The position numbers and the translations under genes were made by a program. A stretch of DNA of 64,000 nt, taken from the NCBI RefSeq assembly GCF_910592395.1, contig NC_088308.1:8013001-8077000 (forward strand), in the 5' to 3' direction. The notes under the pieces are model-generated. The model searched no databases. It worked only from the letters and a program-made list of their open reading frames with translations, and had not been told where the DNA came from. Shown one piece after another: positions 45,020 through 57,909 of the stretch. Source of the stretch: Lineus longissimus (taxonomy: Eukaryota > Nemertea > Pilidiophora > Heteronemertea > Lineidae). Every line of letters starts with the position of its first letter. Position 1 is the first letter of the stretch.

Positions 45020-45715
45020 CTATATGATTGGGTATGTAGTCGTGTACTTTGACTTAGTAGATTACTTTAACATTTCCGCTCTGTGCTGCTGCTTTCGTGA
45101 TGACTTCTGATGAAATCGTCGGGTTACTTTTTTCATTTATCTTTTTCATGTCAGTGTGCTAAGTTTCATTTAGAAAAGAGTCGGCCCCGTCCAGATCCAT
45201 CAAATTCTTCAAAGCGCTCCAATGAAGAAGATTTTACAAATCTCTCACCAGGAAATTGTGTTGGATACCAAATATTTAAAGAAATTCAGAACGTTACGAA
45301 CATTTTACACTTCCATATTTATCGTGGTTTGCTTAAGAGAAGGTACGATTTGTAATTAGACTTTCATTTACGGTAGACACAGGTTTTATGCTTGTGACGT
45401 AATCAGATTCCCATTCTCCGGCAACAAACGCGGCGATGTCCCCTTTGCTTTGAAAGAGGAAAAACGAAAGACTTTCTAACTCATTCCAAGCAGGAAATTT
45501 CTTTCTTGTACGAGTAATAGGATCTTTAGGATAAAGCTTTGTGTTTCTTTCGAGTTTTTTGCCGTTTAGAAGAACCGATCAGTACTGCCGCACCAACCAC
45601 ATTCTCGGCATCTACGCTGAATTCCTAATTGGCTATTTGTTGCGGTTTGTTAGCGAGTAAAATGATAGTCTAGGGAGTAGACAAGTCGAATAACTTTTTC
45701 AAAAAGCTTTCTTAT
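45020..45715. other. Region without a recognised gene
   Basis: Flank of the retrotransposon relic; short frames only. Confidence 0.4.
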
Positions 45716-45860
45716 AGAGTGTTTGAACGGTCAGCCATGTAAGAGGGCAGTTACAATGATTTGTCATGCCTAATCTAACTGAATCAAATGTCTTGGACAT
45801 TTGGTCTTTCTTTTGTCTGTCCCAGCATGGCAGGTGATGACGTCACGTGAACCCCCTTTT
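45716..45860. repeat. Dispersed repeat, family 3 copy 2
   Basis: This is the partner of 42350-42490. It ends with the same AGCATGGCAGGTGATGACGTC followed by ACGTGA. Confidence 0.65.
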
Positions 45861-45869
45861 TTGCTATGA

Positions 45870-47120
45870 AAACCATCTTGAAACTTCCAGGGTTAAAATA
45901 TACATATTATGTTGAAAAGAGCATCTCAATTAATTCGTGAATGAACCCTTGATGGTCAAAACAATGAAAACTTACAATGATAACATATTCATATGGTGAA
46001 ATCCGCGTTGAATATACTCAGCCATTCATACACAATGGGCCATTAAAATACGTCATTTCTGAAAAAGCCTCAAATTATCAACAAATAATAGCACCCCAAG
46101 TATGCTGATTATGAGGTTGTCGTATGTGATGACAAATGCATACGAGCTTATGGTTACAATTTCTAACAGGCCGAAACGCATTCAGTGCAAAATGTATTAT
46201 AATGCATAGTGCAACAACTGTCTTAATGAATAACGCAGACTTCGAACGCGGTACGAACCTTTTTTACCACCTTTTGATTACAATGACGTCATTGATATGC
46301 AGCTTTTTAGCGCGATTCTGCTAGATATTCCAGGAAACTTGTCATGGTCAAAATATTCTAAAATGTTGAATGAAGAAGGAATCCATCTCGAGTTTTTTAA
46401 GGCACTATTAGATCTTGGATGAAGACTTGCTGAGGCATTCCACGTCGTATATGTTACATCGTGCGCCTCCCGCTTGAGAGTATCCTGTGTCTCCTCTTTC
46501 ATGTTAGCAAAAAGCTATGTATGTAGCTTATTACTGTAGCAAAAAGTGAAGCTCATAAAAACCAGTGACTCTCCCTCATTTGTTTTTTGTCATTTGCGTC
46601 AGTTCGTCGTTGCTACGATAGATGTAAAAAAAACCCATTGATATAGACAGTCCCCAACCTTCACAATGCCTTCCGTTGAAATGCCCACTTTTTCTCACAT
46701 TTAGAGACATACAGAATCTCTCAGACATTTCTCCTCAGCATCCGTCCATAGCAAGCCTTTTAAACGGTTCTAAAACACGCCAGCGCTGTGCCGGGATGAT
46801 GCTCATCAAATAACTTAGCCTTCTAATAAAGCAGGCTGGGCCATTCACAAGGCTCTAGTGGCTATTAACCGAATGATATCAGAGAACATGTCTTGTCTGG
46901 GAAATGATTTAGATATGTATTACGATCGCTAATAGAAAACGTGATCAAATGATAATCGAGAACACATACATGACCACACATTAAACGCAACTTTGAGAAA
47001 ATCCACGAAGCCGATGTCCTATATCTTTCATATATGTGACAAAGTCGGTGTGGGCTTTACGCGTCTCAGGTTTTCTGTCTCCTCGAATCGAATCTGACGA
47101 ACATGTACTTTTGGACTCCC
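45870..47120. other. Region without a recognised gene
   Basis: AT-rich, short frames only; no repeat partner noticed. Confidence 0.4.
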
Positions 47121-47129
47121 TTTAGAAAT

Positions 47130-47406
47130 ATCGTCGATGATTTCACGAAGTGGCCAATGAGCACATTTTTCATTTTGAGGAATTCCGTATAGTTTGAATG
47201 ACTCTGTGCATTACATAGGCTATGAAAGAATATAATGGCACGAAATGCATGAATAGAGGGTAAAGAGTTATAGAATTGACATTGGCTTTGAATATCACTA
47301 TGATAATTGGTGTGTAAGAAGACATGCATAGTACAGTTCAGATGGCGCTGTTAGCTCAATTTCAGAAATATTGCAGACTGGTAACGTTAGATAGTCAATC
47401 ATCACG
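47130..47406. mobile_element. MITE family 2, copy 1
   Basis: The left end ATCGTCGATGATTTCACGAA and the interior (for example GGCACGAAATGCATGAATAG and CAGATGGCGCTGTTA) match 59646-59936 in the opposite orientation. The right end has decayed after ACTGGT. Confidence 0.75.
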
Positions 47407-47409
47407 GTC

Positions 47410-48040
47410 CTTTTTATTCCGGCTGAAACGCCTCTGGGGTGCAATTTGTGTTGGTCAAAGACCATCATTAAAACGGTTTTTAAAAGCTCAAGAACCTTTG
47501 TTTAAAGTGTAAGCCTGATTCTAACCTTTCCCACATCTGAGACTGAACTCAGGTCTGGTAACGTAGAACGCATAGGTAAACAAAAGGACGACCCGTTCAA
47601 CATGGTCAGTAATATACAGTTTGCGTCCAAACAACTTCACTTGGGACTGATGAGAAGTATTGAGTGGATGTCGCCTCGTACACACAATCTATCTCGCTTA
47701 TCTTCTATAATCCAATGATGGCTGTCTCGGAAAGAAAACAATGGTATTTTCGTTATCAGGCCTTGAAGTACTTGTGCGTGAGAAGAATAGACACCGCTGG
47801 ACAGGGATGGAGACATACTCATCGCAGTAATAGTAGCGTGATGAGGCGGTCAAAATATTGAATATCTGTATGGAGAATGAATGGAGAATAGCTCAAAGGA
47901 GGTTGATGTTTTGCCTCAGTAGAGGAAGTGCGATGCATAGCCAGTGGCGACCGAACTCGGCTACACCTGAAGAAGTGTTATACATGTATGAGAAGAATTC
48001 CTGACATTTTCACGATTATTCGTTGTGTTGTCCACGCATT
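47410..48040. other. Region without a recognised gene
   Basis: Short frames on both strands only. Confidence 0.4.
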
Positions 48041-48047
48041 GTGTTGC

Positions 48048-48832
48048 AATGGATGGGATAAATTGTCTTCTAACAGCAGAAAATGACAAAATACCTACAG
48101 CCCATTAAGCCTGAGAGGAGTTGTTTTCCCGTCGCGGCTTAACTCGCGGATAACATCGACAAAAAGCTATGACAAGTACAATTTAGGTTGCTCTTGCCTA
48201 AGAGTTTGTGTGAGTTTCTTCATTGCTACGTCAATCGGTGATATCAAAAAGGGACCTGGTGATATCGACCGAACATGCCTCTCGAGAAACGGACTCCAGA
48301 CTGCAGACTCACTGAACCTTTCTAAGAGTAGATGAACTATTTCATTATACATGCTGGACCATACCTTGAGTGTATGATCCAACACTTAGTCTCGTCGCTA
48401 TGTTAAACGATTGATTGATGCCTGCAGTGACAACCAAGAAAGTCTATGGGGACAAGCAGATAGTAGACACTAATCGCTAGTTTCCTGCTTGATAAGGTTA
48501 GCTCCGGTTGGAGGACGCTCGCTATTACGAGGAAGGCAGAATCGCGGTATAAAATGGAAAAAAAAATCCTATTCCACTCCCCGGGGGTGCGGTCGCAACG
48601 CTTGGCTCTGGCGGATATTTGGTAATTCATGATCAGTCACCCACTAGCGATGTTGTGGGAAACACAAATATCACCGGATGATTTCAAACGAACCGTCACA
48701 TACTTATCTGCTGGGGCTGAACGTATACAAAATGTAGTTAAGCCGCGACGGGAAAACAACTCCTCTCAGGCTTAATGGGCTGTAGGTGTTTTGTCATTTC
48801 CTGCTGTTAGAAGACAATTTATCCCATCCATT
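48048..48832. mobile_element. 785-bp element with 97-bp inverted repeats
   Basis: The left arm (48048-48144) and right arm (48736-48832) are near-perfect inverted repeats, outer ends AATGGATGGGATAAATTGTC and inner ends GTCGCGGCTTAACT. The 591-bp interior has no convincing ORF. It is probably a non-autonomous DNA transposon or foldback element. No clear target duplication was seen, so the type is unassigned. Confidence 0.85.
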
Positions 48833-48839
48833 CCAAATA

Positions 48840-49950
48840 TTACAACTAGGGATGTGTATACATGTACATATTTTGATAACGTAATTAGGTAAGCAACGTG
48901 TCTTCGGCAATTCGGGGGAGTGGATGCTCATATCAAAAGCTAACCAGAAACACTAGCAAACGTGTGGGAGTGTCTGGAAGGGATGATTAAATGAGATTGT
49001 CAACACGAGCACGAGTCTCGTGCTGGGAAGAATAAACCGCCCATCGATCAATTTGGGCTTGGAGGAGCTCGTTTAATGGCACTGTAAGGATTCGGGTTGC
49101 TTCCTCGGGTTCGTTAGTTCTAATCATTTCCAATAGCTCAGACTATTTTTATCATCACTTTAAACGATTCCGGCTATTGATTTACTATCGGCTTTAAAGC
49201 TTTCCACTAGATCCTGTTTTGGGAGTGTACCAATGTCATGGTTGTTTCGAGTGTTATGAAAAGAATGGTATCTAGTCCTTTTTACCATATTTCTCAGACG
49301 ACGGTAGTATCAAACTGGTTCCGGTAACGGGTAACGGGCGCTACCTGTGCATGCATGTAATTTTCCGCTAGTAGTAAGATGGCGCTGGAGTGCCGTCATC
49401 GTTAGAGCGATGTCAAGAAGTCCAGATGTCCAAATCACAGACGTCCGCCGATAATGTTCAGTTGGTTAGTCCGTGTATATGACCGAGGTTTATCAGGGGG
49501 TTGTATGAAGCTGGATTTCACCTTGATATCACCCTGTTCAATCTACCATTACATCATTTATTTTGTCGAAAGGCCGGCGGCAAAGGAATTGACATCCAAT
49601 TAAAAGAATCCAGAATCAAGTAAAACCTCTTGAAAGATAAACAACGAGTTAATCAAAATCTCCTTTCGTTATCTGTTTTACCAACAAGGCGACGGATAAA
49701 TCCAATGGGATTCACCATTGATGTCAGTTCCATCGACTAAAAAAGTGAAATTGCTGTATTTAATGAACCACCACGCAATGTATTGCGGTCAATATTAAGA
49801 TCAATACATCGGCGAAGTATCATCTCAGAAAAAAAAACTGCTGAATTTATTCCCGTGAGACGGGAATAGCGTTTTATGATCGGACTGTAAAAAGGCCCAC
49901 GTTGAGCTGTCACAAAACTTGATCAGTATTTTAACTTGGCACCCTTCCCC
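48840..49950. other. Region without a recognised gene
   Basis: AT-rich sequence with no long frame, repeat or motif that I could support. Confidence 0.4.
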
Positions 49951-49954
49951 CCAG

Positions 49955-50068
49955 GAAAACGCTCTCAACGTTCAGAACTGTTGTTCGTGGAATAAGGAAG
50001 AAGTCGACTCCTACATCGAAATCAATTATGATCTCTCAAGGCAACCTGTCAACGAGAATTTCGTTCGG
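49955..50068 (+). CDS. Possible isolated exon, unrecognised
   Basis: This 114-nt stretch has a good acceptor (CACCCTTCCCCCCAG) and a strong donor (TTCGG/GTAAGT), is phase 0 at both ends and open: ENALNVQNCCSWNKEEVDSY, then 18 more residues to ENFVR. No partner exon was identified and the peptide is not recognised. The open frame continues past the donor, so it could also be chance. Confidence 0.3.
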
Positions 50069-50249
50069 GTAAGTTATAATCAGATAATAGATAATGCTGT
50101 TTGGGTAACAATGATTGGTTTGCAAAAAATTGAAAACACAAGGAATTATGCACTGGGGGCAAGATATGGCATCGGTATCGGGAGGACAGGACAGGACAGA
50201 ATGAATGGAGTCATAGGTTCTTTCATCACAAAATCAATACAGTAAATAG

Positions 50250-53190
50250 GCGGTAAATTATTTGTTACACTTCGAACCCCAACCAGGAAGTCTGACAGTC
50301 AGGTTTTAACAACAGAATAACTCGTGGCCCCATAAAGCTCTTGGGTCGTGATAAGTTTTGACCTAACCCACATAAAAACCTAACAATTCCATCCGGACCC
50401 TGGTATTGGCTCGGAGACAGATTGTGACAAGCACTACAGGTCCATCCATGCATTGACATTAGCTTGAAATGCCTTAGAAATGAGAAATATATTACAACCA
50501 TACAACCATCGTCCTGTGGCTTGCTGGTTTGTGAAATCAAGCGCATCGAAGCATTGGAGGTCTATCATGTTTCAGGCCGTATTCAGAAGGACCTTTCGAT
50601 CGTTTGAATTTCTTATGGGACGCTCTGGTTTTGTGCATGCAGTTCAGTTTGGCTTACTGGACTTTGCGCAACGAAACGAAACGAGCGAAATGGGGGAGCG
50701 ACCATTATGTTTTACCCCGGTACGTCAAGTTCGATACATGATGTCAGTCACCAGTATGGATGTGTTTTCCATTATGAATACGTGTTTTTAAAAATCAAAA
50801 TCATGAATTTCCTTTCCATTAGAAGAAAACGATGACGACGTTTCAGTTTAGGAGCCTAAGTTTTGTGGTCCCAATGGCCAAATTAACCCCTCGTTGGCTG
50901 AAAAGTCGATTCACCGGTCACAAATGGTCGAAAATGACCCCCAATACTTCAGACCCCCAACCTGGTAATTATCACGGTCAGCCCACAACAAAATTTCTAT
51001 GGTTTGAAGATCTAACCCCGGGCTGTATTATCTGCCGGAAATTGATTTTCATCGGCACGTCTGGGAAAAATCTATGGGGCGCTAAACTTGACCAATTCAA
51101 CTTTTTAATGCATTAGCAATTTGATAATAAATGTAGTGTGTACCCGTAACCGCTTGAGGTCTGGACTTAAAACTTTGTTTACAAATTCACACCAAATTTC
51201 GTTCCAAAATTATTCTTTGTTTGGCACCAGGGGGCGTAATGCAAAAAAACATGAAACAAACGATACGGCCCGTAGTTTTGTTGATACGAATCGTTTCCTG
51301 TGTGGTCGTTAAGCCGTTGTCTGAATATGATGTAAACCTGTTTACCGTTCAATGCTGCTCCCTGTGACGCTGTACCCGCAAATGTTTAATGAAAAAAATG
51401 CTGATAATGACTTACACGGTTTGTTCGCATCGTAAACATAGTGGTACCCGGGTTAACTGTCTTTGCGTTTGGCCTAATTTTACAACGATTACTCCCCATG
51501 TAACCACGATCTAGGATGGACAGGATGTGTATTATGAATAGGAAAAGTCACCTAGGGACCGTTGCGTAGAATACTTTTTAGGCGAAATATTGGGCAAAGT
51601 CCAGTAAGCCGTTCAGTTTTGATACTTCTGGATGGCAATATGATGAAAATAACATGAAAAAAATCATATGCATTGATGTGACATGACCTATATGGAATAC
51701 GTAGTTAGATATCTGCTGACAAGAGCCAGGTAAAAACTAGGACAGATTTTATCGTAGGCCTATTTGCGTTAGCGCGAGTGGGCGGCTGGTCGACAGAGCA
51801 AGTCCCTGGGGAAAACCAATTTCATCACGAGACACCTTCATTATTTACTTTTCGATTTTGTTTAAGTGCAGATATAAGCTGGCCGGATAACGGAAAGGTA
51901 GGTGTTATACGCGCTCCCCGAGGGAATCTTACCCCAGGGGAGGTTGTCATGCACGCTCCCCTTGTCATATTCCAAATTCCATTTTGCCGAAAATGACTTC
52001 TACTCGTTAGGCTACCTTGGCACCTGATACTCGTTTGGCTGTTTAATCGATTGAGGTGTTGCCAAAGTTAGCGAGCCACGCCAAATAGAGGAGTCAGGTG
52101 ATAGGCCTTCTAACAACGGATTCAAAGGACTGGGCATGTCATTAAAGACGTTATCATTAGTATACGCTTTTTATCGTAAAATGCTAATGAGGTACATTTT
52201 ATTACAATGTCTGCAGACATGTGCTATTATCTAAATGTTCCAAACTGCAGCCGGATGATGAAGGGAATTCCCTGCACTACCAGGTCGGGCCGTACTCGGA
52301 AACCCCGAGTAAAAGAAAAAGGCATCGAGATTTCCACCATCCTTGTGTTTCGATTCGCGATCGAGTACGAGGATAAGATAGAACTGCCCTGGATATAGGC
52401 TGCAGACCAAGCCCTTGTCCGTTATAATCTCCCGTATCCTCTTTTTTTGACCTGGCCAAGTTAGGGTCAGGTGTTGTTGGAAAAAACATTTGACAGCGAT
52501 GTTTAAAGACCAAGTGAATGGCGGGCCAAAAAAGTGTCACGCCTGTCCCCAGGGAATTTTCCCGTTGGGAAGGTTGTAATGCATTCTTGCTTGTACAATT
52601 CCAAAATAAATTCTACTGAAATACTGAAATACTGAATTATCAATGTTTATAACCAGAAATGCATTGTATAACTAAGGTTGGCGGACTATACATTGCAAAC
52701 ACGCTAGAAGTGTGTGTACTGCTAGCATGAATCATCTGCATCCAACAACAGCTTAGACGTTTATGTAGTTGTTTGGACAAATAATCGCAGTTCTGCGAAT
52801 CAACCAACCTCGAATGAACCTCGTCCGCAGACTGCGTTTTGCAATATGTTTCGGGGATCGCTAAGGTGTGAATACGTTTCTTCTTTTTGGTTTTGTCTTC
52901 ACTGCTTCGACTGAGAGGAGACTGCTTGCACTTCTTTATAAATTTCCAAGATTTTTAGATTTGATAAGATGACAAAACTTTTTTTAAGATGAAAGATTTC
53001 CATTGGGAATCGCTATGATATCCGATTCCCCTGGACATCCTGTAGATTGAAGAACATGGTAGACCAATAATGGCATTTTTAAGTTCTGTTTTCCTTGCTC
53101 TACTGGGAGTATGCCATGGAATGACATATTTCCGCATAGTTGCATTAAGGTGGATTAATTTAACGGTATTCTCCAACTGTAGCTCGCTTT
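50250..53190. other. Region without a recognised gene
   Basis: Several short frames overlap on both strands and none shows a domain. Two stretches (51908-52000 and 52543-52617) share GG(G/A)AGGTTGT(C/A)ATGCA and TTCCAAA blocks and may be remnants of one repeat. A 5' untranslated exon of the gene at 53208 may lie here. Confidence 0.4.
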
Positions 53191-53207
53191 TTTCAGGCTG
53201 AAATAAA

Positions 53208-56200
53208 ATGACAGAGCAAGTAAAGGTCACTTACGGCAACAAGTGCAAACTTGTCAACATAGACAAGGGAAGCTTGGTCAACTCCCGTCGCGAAATCAAG
53301 CGTAAGTTCAGTCAATTAGGCGATGGATTTATCTTACAAGCCAAGTCTGATGAGGAACATTTTGACATCGAGGACGATGATGACTTTGGAGATCACTCGC
53401 AAGCTGTGGTTTTTGTTGTGAGAGATGCAAGCGAAACTGATCAGCCAGTGAATCCGAGGTAAGAGCCAACACTACTGCTGTTCTTTTCACAGTTTGAACT
53501 AGTCATGTAAACATTTATGGAAAGACGCCCTTACTATCCTCACCTTTTTTTGTTATTATTCACCCAAGCTTCACTGAAAAATGAGATGCAAAGAACTAAA
53601 AGCTACTCCCGGTTATTTTCAGATAGCATGATTCTTTTTACTCGTATCTTACTTACAAATGTATGAAACGTAAAAGAGTTCTGGTAAGTTCTCGTATAGT
53701 GCATTATAGTGAATAAAGGCCTACAACAGTCGTCAGAATTGTCAGAATAGTATGTTAGCATGAAACCCTGGATTAGGTAGGCACTTATTCATTAGTTTTC
53801 GATCTTCAAAGAGACCTTGGTCAGAATGAAAGCGCTTATGATTATATACCATTATTCAGAGTTTCAAACTTTTCTGACAATCTTTACTCCTGGATAGATG
53901 AACCTCCATAAGCCTTGAGATGCTTTGCATTACATTCCCCTGCATAGTCCAGAAAACTCTGTAGAAACCACGGAGCGCACGTAATGCACTACACTGGCTA
54001 TTGGCAGGCCTGTTGAGAGTACAGAATGGCACTGGATGGACGAGCCTAAAATCCATGACGTTCTGATCACTGGTCGGACGTTCTTCCGCACTGCCAACTA
54101 TTTTATCAAAGAACTTGTACCGAAGCACAACTTCTCCTCTTTCCAGACCGCAGCCAACACCAAGGGCCAACAATGATCGACAAGTCACTGTCATATTTGG
54201 TAGCAAGAAAAAGCTGGTCACATTTGACATGTTGCGTCTACAGAAAACACGAGACAACATCCGCAGGAAGTTCACTGATTTGGAAGATGATTTTCAGCTC
54301 CTTGCTGAGTCTGGTGAAGCGGGCGACTACTACGACGTTGATGATGACGATGATTTGAGGACCCATGCTGATGCTACGATGTTTCTTATTCAAGTTGCTG
54401 GAATGCCTGATGAAGTATGCCAAAGCCGAGACCACAACCAGTCAGAAGCGATGGTTATTTGCGGCATTGAACGCAAATTGGTCAGGATTGACCGTACGAG
54501 ATTGCAGAAAACTCGGGAGATCATTTCAGCAAAGTTCAAAATTGGCGACTTCAGGCTGAGTGGCGTTTCTCCAGATGGTATTCATTACGAAGTAGATGAT
54601 GAACAAGACTGGCTAAAATACGGGAATTTCAGGACTTTTATAATTAAATCGAACGACGCCAGTCTGCACTCCCAGTCCAGGGAATTGGATTTCCACAGCA
54701 CTAATCCACCGCCCCCGTACAGCTTACTCCAAAATCCTTCTGTTAGGACTGGTAATACAGGAGTAAAGAGCTTGACCAGGCAGCTCAATGACCAACTAGA
54801 AGTTCAGGCATCTCAGGTGCGTAATAGTTCACTAAGAGGCTAAATATGTACTCGTCACATGCGATGACTTTAAACACCCAGCTGCAGACGTTTCTATAGA
54901 GTGTGTTCAATGTTACAAGATTCTTCAGTCAACCCATGTGACGGTAGCTAAAAGTTTGCAGTGGTATCTTTCTGTACGAAATGATTCATACAATGTACAG
55001 TTATTACAAGATAGATTGGATGGTTGACTGGTAGACACATGCAAACAAGTAATTATTCTGTAGAGTTTCGCATTTTACCGGTTTATCAGAATTTGAGGAC
55101 CACCTCCATTACTATAATGAGCTCGAAACTACAAAGTTTGACAACTGATAGTTGCAATCAACTTTCTATACTTTCTGAGCCTTTCCAGCTTTTTACCATG
55201 CAGCCAGGTTTACCCATGATTCACAATCTTTAGCTTTCGTTTTACTGAGACGGATTGTTATCTCCAAATGCGTTGGCCTATTGTCAACTTCCTTTTTGGG
55301 AATCCCAGCTAATTACGCGGTCTATTTGGCCTACCAGGCTATCTGAATACTTACCCAAATATTTCGATGGACATTGATCTTTAAAAAGTGTGTTTTTTAT
55401 TCAGTGAGGAAACTTCACATAGTATGAGCAAGATGTCAGAAGATCAGTTGTAGCTCCTTCTTTATGGTACAGCTATTATATTACCGCAAAAATAATTATC
55501 TTGGACGTACATGTACCAACCCTTTACTTTTTGATTACCTTTTCACTGACTCACCCTGTATAAGCAGGGTGAATAAAATCAACATAGTTTGAGGGAGGTT
55601 TAAATGCAAACCAAGAGTAGGCCTGGGATTGAGTGCAAAAATAGCGTAATTGCTTTGTCCATTACTTTTTAGGCCACACCACTTAATCCTCGAACAGTGC
55701 CTGGCTCGCTTCTAGACAACCTACCTGGACCAGAGACACCTGTCGTAAAAGATGCCATCCTTGATCTTCGAAGTGACATCGACATACAAGGGATACACAG
55801 AAAGCTGGAGGTCTTTGGTGACTGTCTCCGCCTGGCTTTCTACGGAGTAGCAGCAGCAAAAAGCAAAGCCAAAACGCAAGTGCAAGAGATGCAGTTCAAC
55901 GCCCAGGAGTTGTGCAAAGAATCCGATCTTACCATAATCCACTGCAAACAGGTTTCAAAAGAGATACTCAATCTGTTTAAGAGTGCAATTGGCTATATCT
56001 CTGAGGGACATGTTCAGGTTGCCCAGAAGCAATTTGGGCGCATCAGTGAGGTGTCTAAGGAGATGGAAATAAAGACGAACGCGTTCAAGTACAGGTTAGT
56101 TTCGTTTACCGCTAACGTCCACGAGGTTATCACAGCAACAACGAACGAGCAGGAGGATGCCTCGATGGCGCATGAGCGTCTTAAAGCTGACGAGGTCAAG

Positions 56201-57747
56201 CGGAAAGGTGCTATGCATACTTTCCCCGGCGCAAAGCCTTCCGCGCTCTCGAAATTTGCTTCATTTTTCACGATCAACAACAAGACCAAAACCATTCCAA
56301 AAGAAACAATTGAAAAAAATGACGCCCTGGTCAAAGAGCGCATTAAACAGCACATGACAGAAGAAAAGTTCGAAAATGATCAGATGCTTTCAATGGCTGA
56401 TAGGCTGCAAGCGGAAGGTGATGCTGGTGAGATGGCAGCTACTGCATTGCACGGGACCACGACTGCCCTAAAATCACTTCATGCCTCCTTCGAAACAGCA
56501 GAGAAATTTTGGAGCAACATCCACATGCTGTGTGAGCGGGTTGCTGGCAGCCATAACAACATGCACTCTACTGGCCAGGAACAACCAATCAGTTACTGGC
56601 AATCAAAAGGTTTCCAGGTAGAAGCAACTAACACATATGCAAGGTAAAACATCATAGCGGAATGATAATGTATCTGTCTCCATATCTGAGGTTTTCACCA
56701 CCCTAATTGATCCTCCCCTGCGAGTGACAGAAAAAGCCACACTAGACTGAGAGGTACTGTCTGTTGGCCTCTATTGTTCTGTTTCAGAGGCCTAGTCTCT
56801 CAAGGCATGCATGTGAACAGTTTCATCGTCAAATGTTTGAACACACACTCGAATGAAATTAATGTTTGAAAATGTTTCACAAACAATATTACATGGGATG
56901 TCCTAGCGTGATATAGAAACACGAAGCCCTGCAGTTCCTACATGAGCAACAACGCTTTCATTTTTCTTTCTAGCTTCATGGCATTGTGGACTCTTTGCAA
57001 CGATTTCCATGCCGGCATGGGCCTGGTCGAGGAAAACATACAATGCTGTATACGGGACAATCCAACCCCTGAACAAGCAAGGTCAAAGATCAAGGACATG
57101 GCGGCAACTTTTCAAAAGAAGGTGGGACCACAAAATTTGCTGAATCATACTTTGAGGTTTTAGGAAGATCAAGGGATGCAGTATTAATAATTGAGACAGC
57201 CTTTCTGCAGCATCGAGTCGTCATCGTCACTCGATTGGATCGACGTTGATTCTTTGATGTTGATGTTTTCTTTCTCATTTTTTAGACAGAGGTCCTGGAA
57301 CTACATAAGCATTGGCAATAACTACATGAAACAGCCTTTTGGGATCGTATTCACGAAGCGCTAAAATTATTTTGAAAAACATTTATTAGTAGTGTTTGAG
57401 GCGTGAAGGGGTTAAAAGATCAGTTACCAGTGTTAAAATGATTCCATCCCTCAGTTTTAACATCCCATAAAGGAGTGTATTTCCAATTTCGGGCGGCCCG
57501 TAACTGATATATCAACATGATATACATTGTATTAGCATTCGTAGCTAAAATATATTTTTTACTCCAGATCCAAGAAGATACGCAGAGACTCAGTCAGCAG
57601 TTGACAGACTTCGTTGGCGCAAGGCAGCGCGAGTATGCAGGAGAGGAGAACCAGGAGATGGCCTTTGGAACACTGGGGGTGCCAATGACTGTGGAGGATG
57701 TGTCGCCAGCCTCAACATTCGAAGAAACGACACTTGCGCAAACATGA
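53208..57747 (+). CDS. 739-residue protein with three ubiquitin/PB1-like repeats and a helical C-terminal region
   Basis: Five coding exons join in frame: 53208-53458, 54147-54816, 55673-56643, 56974-57121 and 57568-57747, all with GT-AG sites. The ATG is 9 nt after an in-frame TGA and 12 bp after a CAG acceptor, which suggests an untranslated upstream exon. Exon 1 encodes one domain of about 75 residues (VKVTYGNKCKLVNIDKGSLV, then R..IKRKF, ending IEDDDDFGDHSQAVVFVVR). Exon 2 encodes two more with the same pattern (VTVIFGSKKKLVTFDM; MVICGIERKLVRIDRTRL), each with a basic K(K/R)L(V) strand, an IRRKF helix and an acidic DDDDDL turn, as in PB1/ubiquitin folds. Exons 3-5 encode long amphipathic helices (about 430 residues) rich in K, E, A, Q with no signal peptide or membrane segment. 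It is probably a cytoplasmic scaffold; no named family recognised. Confidence 0.85.
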
Positions 57748-57901
57748 CTAGAAGCGTTCGAACCGAAGGTCTCTTCAAAAGGGGTGAATGAGAAAATAGT
57801 TTTGACAATTTTCAGGCCGTAAATCGATCAACGCTGCAGCCTAATGACAGGAATCGTATACCCCAATTTTACGAGTCTGCAGAACAAAACATATTTTTTG
57901 C

Positions 57902-57907
57902 AATAAA
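57902..57907 (+). promoter_or_regulatory. Candidate polyadenylation signal
   Basis: AATAAA lies about 155 bp after the stop codon of the gene ending at 57747. Confidence 0.5.
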
Positions 57908-57909
57908 CA

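Noticed and set aside
57340-57380. GGGATCGTATTCACGAAGCG as a MITE end
   Set aside because: Only one short arm is visible, with no inverted partner nearby.
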